From NCBI GenBank assembly GCA_013396915.1, contig VWZL01000522.1:186173-250172 (forward strand): DNA of 64,000 nt. Direction: 5' to 3'. A model generated the notes under the pieces. It had not been told where the DNA came from, ran no database searches, and saw only the letters and a list, made by a program, of their open reading frames with translations. Position numbers and translations under genes: made by a program. Below are positions 55,743-64,000 of the stretch, piece by piece. Each line of letters starts with the position of its first letter. Within the stretch, counting starts at the first letter, position 1. This stretch comes from Stercorarius parasiticus (taxonomy: Eukaryota > Chordata > Aves > Charadriiformes > Stercorariidae).

Positions 55743-58109
55743 CTGATCTCAGCCTCCATCAGAAAACTCAATTCCTCTTGAAACCATCAGTTCATATACT
55801 GCTGACCCTATCAAGCCATGGTGTTAAGTAGCTCCCCTAAGAGGTGAATCAGTGGCTGTTCAGATTGCCCAGACAGAGATCCTGCTGCCTGTGACCCGCT
55901 CTTCCTTAACTGAGAATCCAAAGTCAACACAGTAGATCAAGACCTGGCAAACCCTACAAAAGAGAAGCACTTGCTCTTCAAACATGAGCCTGAAGGCTTG
56001 TGAAACAAAGGTACACTTTAATAAAGTATGATTAAAGAGCTGGAAAGGTACGTAATAAAGGCAAAGAAACAACTCCCCTATTTCACACCCCAATCCAACC
56101 AAAATATGGAGATAAGATAAAATCATGATGTTTACTCACTACTTTAAAAGCTCTGTTCTCCCTGGGTGCAGTTCACCTTCAGCTGGTGACACCAAAAGAA
56201 GGTGCTTCTGCCTTGCTCTCTTGACCCTTGTTCTTCAAGTGTTCCCAGAAGCCTTTCAAAAGCAAGATTGGTCACACAGAGCTGAGTGGTAGCAAGACTT
56301 TATATACGGGAGTGGTCAGAAAGGGAGGGTGATGTAATGAAGTCGTATCTTTGAGCAGTAAAGGCATGCCACCCTTCCCCCTCCCTGTCCCTAAAGAATT
56401 GCTGGCTCACAGGGCAAGCTGAGAACAGAGTGGTCAGACACTTTCCGTGCCGTACTTTCTCACGGTAAAGGGAACAGCATAGAGGGTGGAGAGCAAGGAA
56501 AGATCAGAATTGAATGGAGCCAATACTTTGATGTTGGGTAGTCCCAGGAGTGAATCCGTACTGGCAAAGTTGTTTCTTTCCTTTTCTTCATGCACTGAAC
56601 AATACTCTGCCAGTTGCTGGTTTTGCCCATGGCACAAGCCCTGACAGCAAGGACAGCCTCTGCATTAGAGCGCTGTTGCCCCCATACCCACCCTGTTTGG
56701 GAAAATGCCATTCCTGCTCTCTTCGAAGTTAGCTGGTGCTGGAGTACTGCCCAGCTCCATGGCCACCGGGGCTGGGAGCTCTGTGGAGGAGAAGGAACAT
56801 GCATCCCGTAAAAGGTGGTGTCCTGGACACTGACCTGGGAAGCTCTTGAGAGGCACATCCTGCCCTTCTCCATTAGAGGAAGTCTTGTAGCCTGTGAATC
56901 GAGAGGAAATCTCTCAAGGATGTACCATTGCTCTCCAAAGGGAAAATAATTCATTTCCAGCTTCCTTCATGACAGTTTTGTTGATCTTTCACTGAAGGGC
57001 TTGTTTGACCATAAAAAGCCGTGTCATGCATTAGGATAAGGTTTGACTGATTCAGAGCTTATCAATTACTGGTCAAGTATCTCTGGAATAGCCGTATAAA
57101 GGAGATGCCGAGTCTAACAGAAGATGGGCATGTCTTCTCAGCTGAGGCAAGTGGAAAAGGCAGAAGCCAGCACAGGCTTTCATAAAATGGAATTCATAGA
57201 GTTACTGTCACCTACCAGCAACGGCACCAAGATCTGCAAGATCATGCAACAGCAGCCAGGTTAATGCCACCAGCTCATAGAATCAAAATCCCGCACAGAG
57301 AGGAACCTCCATGGCTAGTTCTTAGGCTTGGGTGGGGAAGAGAGATGTGGGAATGACTCTTGCAAGCAGAGGTGCTTGTGCAATGCATAGTGAACTGGAC
57401 TGGAGAATGATCTTACTTTTTCGCCTTCCCAGGTTGTTTTTCAACCAGATAACTCGCCTGTCCTCTTCATGTAACACTGTGCCAGCCTAAGTAAGGGAGC
57501 TATTTAAAACACTGTCAGAAGTGTTCCTGTACACCAAATCGTGGTCCGAATCTCATTTTACCCTAAGGGATGGGCCTGCTTTGATAGTGTCAAGGGACTC
57601 AAAAGCAGATGCGTATCTGAGTTAGATCCCCTTCTAACTGCTAGGAAGGCTGCATAAGAAATTCTTTTCAGGTCTAGGACAAACTAGCTTTCTCTCACAT
57701 GTGTAAAATTTGCTCACTATATTTGCACTCCCCTGCAAATTACACTAACACGATCTCAGTAAACTACTTCCTCTTGTTCTGTTGCTTTGGAGTGGGCCTG
57801 GCTTTGGACCTGTCGGGATCAAACCAGAAACAATTAATATTGAATTGTTCTGATATCCTTATCCAAAGGAGAAATCTTAACCCCTGGCAGGCATTTTTCA
57901 GTACGACCAGAACTGCAGCAGACCCCATCCACCCCAAGGAAAGCTCCTTTATTTGCTCAAGGTGCAGCATGTCTTTTACAGGACAGTTTGGAGACAGCCT
58001 AAACACACCAGGTGGGTGACAGAGCGAGCTCTAATCAAATTGTAAGCACAAAGAGGAAGAACAGAGTCATAATAGGTCCCTTCCCCTATTTCTCCACTGA
58101 TACTCATGG

Positions 58110-58124
58110 TGAGAGAGAGAGAGA
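58110..58124. repeat. Short GA microsatellite
   Basis: About seven GA units in a row, in gene-free sequence. Confidence 0.7.
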
Positions 58125-58308
58125 CCCAGGGGAGACTGCGTAAAGCTGCCTACCAAAGAACAACCTCCAGTACTCACACCTACAAACTCTGTCCAGGTTG
58201 CCAAATTCTTATCATCATCACCACAAAATTTGTTACTACTTAACAGCATTTTTAAGCTACTATCAGGGTCAGGGAGTCTTACAGACCAACATGAGAAAAG
58301 CATTCATA

Positions 58309-58390
58309 TCCCCACTTTAGAGACAGGGCAACACAGACAATCTGGCCCAGGGCTCCAGAGCAGGTCAGTGCCCAGGCTGGAATAAGGAAC
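58309..58390 (+). mobile_element. Probable ancient MIR-like SINE remnant
   Basis: CCCCACTTTAGAGACAGGGC, then ACACAGACAATCTGGCCCAG and GAGCAGGTCAGTGCCCAGGC, follow the order of the MIR/CORE-SINE core (cccattttacagatggggaa, ... cttgcccaaggtca, ... cagcagagctggga). Heavily diverged; recognised by eye only. Confidence 0.5.
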
Positions 58391-61300
58391 CTTCCCCTCA
58401 GATTCTTTTAAGCATGTTGCTAGACATCACCTCTCCTCCCTGTCATGTGTCTGATATATACAGTAAATCCAGACACCGTTGGAAGTGACAAGTGCAGAGG
58501 CTGACAACGATTTAACTGCACAGTGCCTGGAGCTGCACCGGCTGTTGTTTTCACTGTTTCTCATGGCTTTGGTTCCCCCCCCCACCCCGTAAACAGAAAA
58601 TGAATAAAACATGAAGGTAGCACTGTCTCCTTGTGAAAAATGACAGCAGATTAGATTGCAGGAGAGGAGCTGGGGAGAAGTTCAAAGTGTTTGCTACTTA
58701 ATGGAAAACTTGGGGATTATTATATAAAGTTGTTGGGTGACTAATTGCTGTTAAAGTCTAACCAAAGCAAGAGGGCCCTAAAACCAGAGGAACAAGGACT
58801 TTTTGCAGGAAGAGCCAAGGTCCACTCTACAGACCTCCACAAATCTTTTTTTCATTCTGCCTAAGAATCAGTGGGACTTGGAAACGTGAGGCTCAGAAGT
58901 TATTCCTGGACATGAACGAACACTCACCCGAGGCTCAGCCCCACAGAGATCTGTGTGTGCAGCCCACCCAAACTTTGCCACGAGAGAGCTGTGCTTCTCA
59001 GGAAGCCTCACAACTTCTTGTCCCTTTCTCAGCAGTTTCTGCTGCAGGATCAGCTCTACTGCTCTCAGAGCAACAAATGAAACTCTCAGCATAAAATTCA
59101 GCACATCCTGGTAAGCCAGAATCAGTCCTGAGTTACCTTACTATGGCAAGTTTTCAACCAGACCATTTAGCAGCTCCTGCCTCATAGCAGGGTCAGGGCT
59201 GCAACCTCTCAGAGAGGGACAGGGCAAAGCAGCAGAGGCAAGGAGCAGTGCAGCCATCCCCACATCTGCTATCCCTACTTGTCAACCCGCATCCCCAGGC
59301 CTCTTGGTGCCTGCCTCCACCACTGCACACTGTGGGGCCACTCAGCTGACGTGGTGGTGGAAATCAACCCATTTCTGAGGGTGCTGCAGGAGCAGAGAGC
59401 CACTGATGGCTGTTCAGGTGCTGCATGGGAAGAATTTTCACTGGATCACTGAGAAGGCTTTAGATATAGTGCAAATTTGCCCTGAGTGTGCAGGGGCTAC
59501 ATACTTTCGAATTACACCTCCACCAGGCTCCAGAGGGAAAACCCACCTCTGGGGTGAACACACCTATCTTGGAAATTGTGAATGGGCTGGCTGGGCTGGA
59601 GGCAGAGGCTGTACCAGCATGGCTCCTGGGAAGACCCACTTGCCATAAGCCTGGGAGGAGCACACATGCCACAGAGGCTGGATACACAGCACCGCACAGC
59701 GACCGAGCCTGCACAGGAGCTCGGCCCTCTCAGCTTGGCCCCTCCATCCCACACGGGTGGGCTGCTCTGCGTTTGGTCCGCAGTCTCTCCGTGTTGGGAT
59801 GGGGCAGGTGCTGGATATTTTCCCATCAGCTGAGCCCACACCTGCTGCCATTTCCACTGCCAGTGGGAATCACAGGTCCCTTTACCACATTTCAACCCAG
59901 TCTCTGGAGAAGGCTTTGTTTGTTTTTGCAATGTGCCAGGGCTGCAATGAGCTGGCAGAGCAGGCAGCAGGCCAGTCACACCTGCATTGCACAGCACAAA
60001 GGGATATGAGTGAGCAACCTGCTTTTAACACCCACCCCCCCCCATCCACCTGGGACCCCTGATGACTGCTCCCAGGCAGGGAGAAATGGCAATGGATGGA
60101 AAGGCACAGGAATTTCTCTGGCTCTGCAGTCTCAAAGATCAGGGGGTCTCCCACAAATCGGGACAAAGAGCACCACATAGGCAACCCCTAAATTGTGATA
60201 GCTGCAGCAGACAGTGTCATCTGGCACAGATGGATATTTGCAGGGGTGCAAGTGGCCTCCCCTGGCAAAGTCCCTCACGGTCCCCTGCAGATGGAGGCAA
60301 AGGGGCTTCCCGCAGGCTGGAGCAATATCCCCACCCTTACTCCTCCCCTAGATGTCAGGTGTATGTCCCCATCTCTGGCCCTCTGATGCCTGAGGAGATG
60401 GTATAACCATAACCATTTTTTGATACCAGTTGTGCCTCTGTTTCCCCTCTTGTCCCCTGCACAGTTGCCTTGCAGCACTGGGGAAGAGGGATGATTTGCA
60501 GGTGAGGTCAGCCCTGGTGTGTAATGGGTGTCTGGGGGAAACAGACCTTGGAGACGCGAGGGGCTGCTCACCCATGAGTGCTGCTATGGCCATAAATCAA
60601 CTTTGAACTCCAGCAGGGCAAGGCTGTGCAGAGACAAGAGACTAGATAAAAGAGACTTTTTTTTTTTTTGAAGAGAGCAGGAAGGAACGGAGGAGAGAGG
60701 CAGAGTCCAGGGCTCAGTCCGGCTGTTCAGATCTGAGGCTACCAGAAACGCTGTCTGCCCTTGAAAGGGCTTCCTGCCTCCCCCCATACAACCCCGGCTG
60801 CCTCGCTGGCCTCCGCCACAGAGACCCCACCAGCCTCAAGCTAATTTGGGCTTGTGAGGGAGAGCACAGAAACACAATGGCAACAGGAATGAAAAGCAGT
60901 GGGGGGAATGACACCCAGGAGACTCATCCTTATCAAGGAACAACATCATATCAAAGGAGAGCTGCGGAGACTGGGAAGAGCCTTTTGTAAAACCCACAAT
61001 TGAGCCAAATCCTCCAGTTTTCACATGTTGGTCCCCTAGGAATCCCATCATGAAGACTGCCTTAAAGGGGGACCCCTGTGCCAGGTCAGGCCATGTGCCA
61101 GACATGCTGCACACACAGTACTAACGCACCCACTGCACAGTCGCTGTTTGCCCTCTGTGCATGCTTTTTAATTACAGTTTTTGTTTGCAAAGCATCTCTT
61201 ACAGAAAAGACAAATTGCGTTACTCTCAGTTTATTAAAATCACGCTCAGAGTTTCTCAACTGCTAATTACACCCAGGCAGCAATGTCACTGTAATTAAAG

Positions 61301-61671
61301 CTGGGACGCATGTCTGGGGAGCCGGGAGCCCAGCTGTCACACAACCCCCTCCCTGCACCGCTCTAACCAGACGGGCTGGCCAGAGCCAGGCTCAGCCACC
61401 ACCACGAGCTCAGTCCTGCCCAGGTCTTGACCCCTGTGGTACCCAAGCACTGCCGTGCCACAGTGGAAGATGATGCATGTAAGGCCAAGCCCCTCCTCAG
61501 CATAGGGAAGGAGTCCCCTGGACCAAACCTCCCCAGGTTACAGCTGGGCACCCACACTGACTTTGCTGCATGGGCAGGGGCTGGGTGAAGGGAAACAAGT
61601 GGCCTTGGGGTTATGGCGCTGAGGCTTGGGGAGTGAAAGGGGGTTTACTCCTGTTTCTGATGCTAAATGAT

Positions 61672-61738
61672 TGCAATAAGTGACATTACGTGTCTGAGCC
61701 TCCACTTCCTTGCATGTAAAACAGAGATTTGGGGCTTC
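61672..61738 (-). mobile_element. Probable ancient MIR-like SINE remnant
   Basis: AATAAGTGACATTACGTGTC followed by TGAGCCTCCACTTCCTTGCA and TGTAAAACAGAGATTTGGGG resembles the reverse MIR core (aagtcacttaacctctctga, gcctcagtttcctcatctgt, aaaatgggga). By-eye call, diverged copy. Confidence 0.5.
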
Positions 61739-64000
61739 CCTGTTAATTAAGGGGCTCTGGGGACAAACTGCAGAAAGGAGTCTTGCTGGCACCCAGCTCA
61801 CACAAACACTTTAAAGCCTGTGTAGACTGTGGCACACCAACAGACTTGGGAGCAAACTACACAGGGGAAGGTGTGAAGCCCTAGAGACTATGAGTCCCCA
61901 AAGAACTGAGAGACAGCAATAAAGGAGCTTACAGACCTGTGAGAAGCTGGGAGCTCGCTGGAGAACAAACCCTGCCTCTGCACTGCTCGGTCTTGGAAGA
62001 GCAACTGCAGGTGTGCAAACAGCCACGCCAGCAGCACAGCAAAACACCTGCCCTGAGCTCAGGCACCTCTGAAATAGAGCTCTCCAGAGCACAGCTGAGA
62101 CCAATTAAGCTTTGGGCAATGGGGGCTTGACACCAGCACTGGCCTCCCACTGCTGAGGGGGTGCTTTGGAGAATATCTCCTCCAGGAAGATGGAATGCTA
62201 ATTAGGGAAAGCAGATAAACACTGCATCTGTTCCAAGATGAGCTTCCTTCCCACTGAAATCCTCACAGTTTCAGTGCTCAGCAGGATGCAAACGCATCCT
62301 CAAATGGCTTCCTGGAGCCCTGGTTTCAAAGATCAGTCCCTTCAAAAGCAATAAAGTGCCAAGATCAATAGCAGCCCCAGGAAAGCTCTGAGCATGCCAG
62401 CTCCAAAACCACTGAGCTATCGCTACAGCCAGTTACCTATCAGATGCTAAGGGGCAATTCTACTTTTTCACATTTGAAAAGGCTACTGAGACTTCCTAAG
62501 CAATCAGGCTTCTTTAAGTACCAAGGAAAAAATGAGCAGGAAAATTTACATTTCAAAAACAGCATGATGTGCTTGTGCAATATATCCCAGAGAGGCAAAC
62601 CTGCAGAGCTTCACGAGGAGCAAACAAGCAGATACAGTTCACAAGCAAAGAGGAGCAGAGCTCACAGACTCCTGGATGTGATCCTGAGAACAAGAATACG
62701 TTCATCTGCTCCTTGAATGATTTTACTACTAACTCCCTGATGTCGCTAATAAGAAGTTCTGTGAAGCAGACATCAGATAGTCATTTTAAATTCAGTATAA
62801 GTTACAAGTAAAGAACAAATGACCAAAACTTCACGCGGAAAAAGCTGAGTGGGATACCCTATGGATGCCAGAGGCACCATGTTCAATGTATTTACTTGTG
62901 TCCCAGTGATGAAACAACAGAAGTTAATGTATGGAGCTAGCAAAGGAAATTTTGCATCAGGAAAATTTCAAAGACCTTGTGGAAAAACTTGAAAACATCT
63001 GTGAAAAGGGTAAGAGTAAGAGTAGATGAAATTCAATATAGAGACATATGTAGTGCCTGGCTGTGATAAACCAATATGAAGAATAGATATATACTGATGG
63101 GTTTGAGTTAGCAGCTCTTTTCACCACCATTAAATCTCTCATACAGATTTGTGAAAAAAATGCAGCAAGGAGGAAGCAAGAATTTGTTAGGTCCTAATTC
63201 ATCCCCTCTTATTTAGAGCTTATAAATGAAACTGGGTCTGTAAAGAGGAAAAGTATTCCTTTGAAAAGGGTAAAGAGGACAGAGGCAGAGTTAAGAATCA
63301 AAGCTGGCAAACCAAGCTACAGCTATAGAAGTTTTCTGGAAAAATAATAACTTAGTACAAGGAACTTACCTAAGAAACGGCGTAACACAAAGATTATGCC
63401 TAACAACCCATAGCATATTGAAAAACAGAGTGTTTTACAGCCTAGGGTGTTCACTTAAGTAAAGCTAACTGTAGCTTGCCTTGGAATAGCATTGAAATCT
63501 ATCCAAATAGGAGAATTCCAGTTCTGACAGAGGTCGGTATTTTCATCCCTTAAAACACGTGTGCAGCGTCAGAGCATGCCACAGGAACACAATGCCTGAA
63601 AAGCAAAGGCAGGGTTCCTGAGAGCTTCAAGCCTTCCTCTCCCTACCTGGAGCCTCTGGCAGCGAAATATTGCCCAGCCTCATCTCACCTCCAGCCTCTG
63701 AACAGAGTCACTCTCCCCGCTCCATTCGCCCCACAGACACACCTGCGTGCTTCGATCCTACCTGGAGCTAAGTGGGATTTTCCATGCAGGCGGTGCGGCA
63801 TCTCAGGGGTCCTCCCAGCACATCCCTGCCTGGCCCAGGGCTTGGCGCCTGGCCCAGGGAGGGGAGAGCCTCTTCTCCAGAGCAGCCGGGCTGTTCCCCT
63901 GTGGGTGAGAGGCTGGGTCAGTCCCAGTTCTTGTACTGGGCACTAGATGGCACAGATGGGAGGGAATTCAAAGGTAGCCAGCCTGCAATCTGTGGCATTT

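Larger units (their letters stand above)
50951..64000. other. Right-hand gene-free stretch
   Basis: About 13 kb without a recognisable coding exon. It contains the purine tract (53.9-54.07 kb), three possible MIR-like remnants, and short C or T homopolymers (54,285, 58,573, 60,034 and 60,657). GC content rises from about 59 kb, especially at 59.2-61.5 kb and 63.6-63.9 kb, but no clear CpG island with an exon is visible. In human the neighbour upstream of GGT1 is LRRC75B; I do not see it here. Confidence 0.5.

Noticed and set aside
56460..56954. 164-aa open frame on the - strand
   Set aside because: No recognisable domain, no signal peptide, no conserved splice context. A frame of this length is expected by chance in 64 kb of GC-moderate sequence.
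59488..60009. 173-aa open frame on the + strand, with another of 161 aa opposite
   Set aside because: Open frames on several frames and both strands of a GC-rich stretch indicate few stop codons rather than a gene; composition is not protein-like.

Overview
This is a piece of vertebrate nuclear genome, most likely from a bird (possibly another sauropsid). It has spliced genes with GT-AG introns. It also carries chicken-repeat-1 (CR1) LINE copies, one of which ends in the tandem ATTCTATG octamer typical of avian CR1. I cannot name the species from the sequence.

Two complete gamma-glutamyltransferase genes face each other tail to tail. GGT5 is on the + strand, with coding exons from 5,213 to 22,963 (12 coding exons, 557 aa). 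GGT1 is on the - strand, with coding exons from 40,883 down to 28,904 (12 coding exons, 568 aa). Every splice junction was placed by hand and both reading frames stay open throughout. All 11 introns of the two genes interrupt the reading frame in the same phase series (2,1,1,2,1,1,0,2,1,0,0), so they are ancient duplicates. Both predicted enzymes are type II membrane glycoproteins with the self-cleaving Gly-Thr site of the family (Thr384 in GGT5, Thr381 in GGT1). GGT1 is the general glutathione-degrading ectoenzyme. GGT5 is the paralogue known in mammals for converting leukotriene C4 to D4 and for acting on glutathione conjugates.

Layout: 1-4.9 kb is upstream sequence with no recognised gene, containing a striking 12-bp triple repeat with a perfect hairpin. 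A TATA-like element lies near 4,982. GGT5 occupies 5.2-23.0 kb, with an 8.8-kb first intron and an antisense CR1 fragment in intron 3. The 22.96-28.90 kb stretch is the convergent spacer with candidate poly(A) signals for both genes. GGT1 occupies 28.9-40.9 kb, with a 1.2-kb CR1 copy in its last intron, opposite to the gene. From 40.9 to 64 kb I recognise no coding exon. That stretch holds low-complexity tracts, a few probable ancient MIR-like SINE remnants and one assembly gap (50,849-50,950). It may contain non-coding 5' exons of GGT1, because the GGT1 start codon sits only four bases inside a splice acceptor.

I found no new multi-gene system. The most interesting signal is a 36-bp stretch of perfect nucleotide identity between the catalytic exons of the two otherwise well-diverged paralogues, which suggests gene conversion or nucleotide-level constraint. 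A Ser-to-Ala change at a substrate-binding position of GGT5 also deserves a second look.
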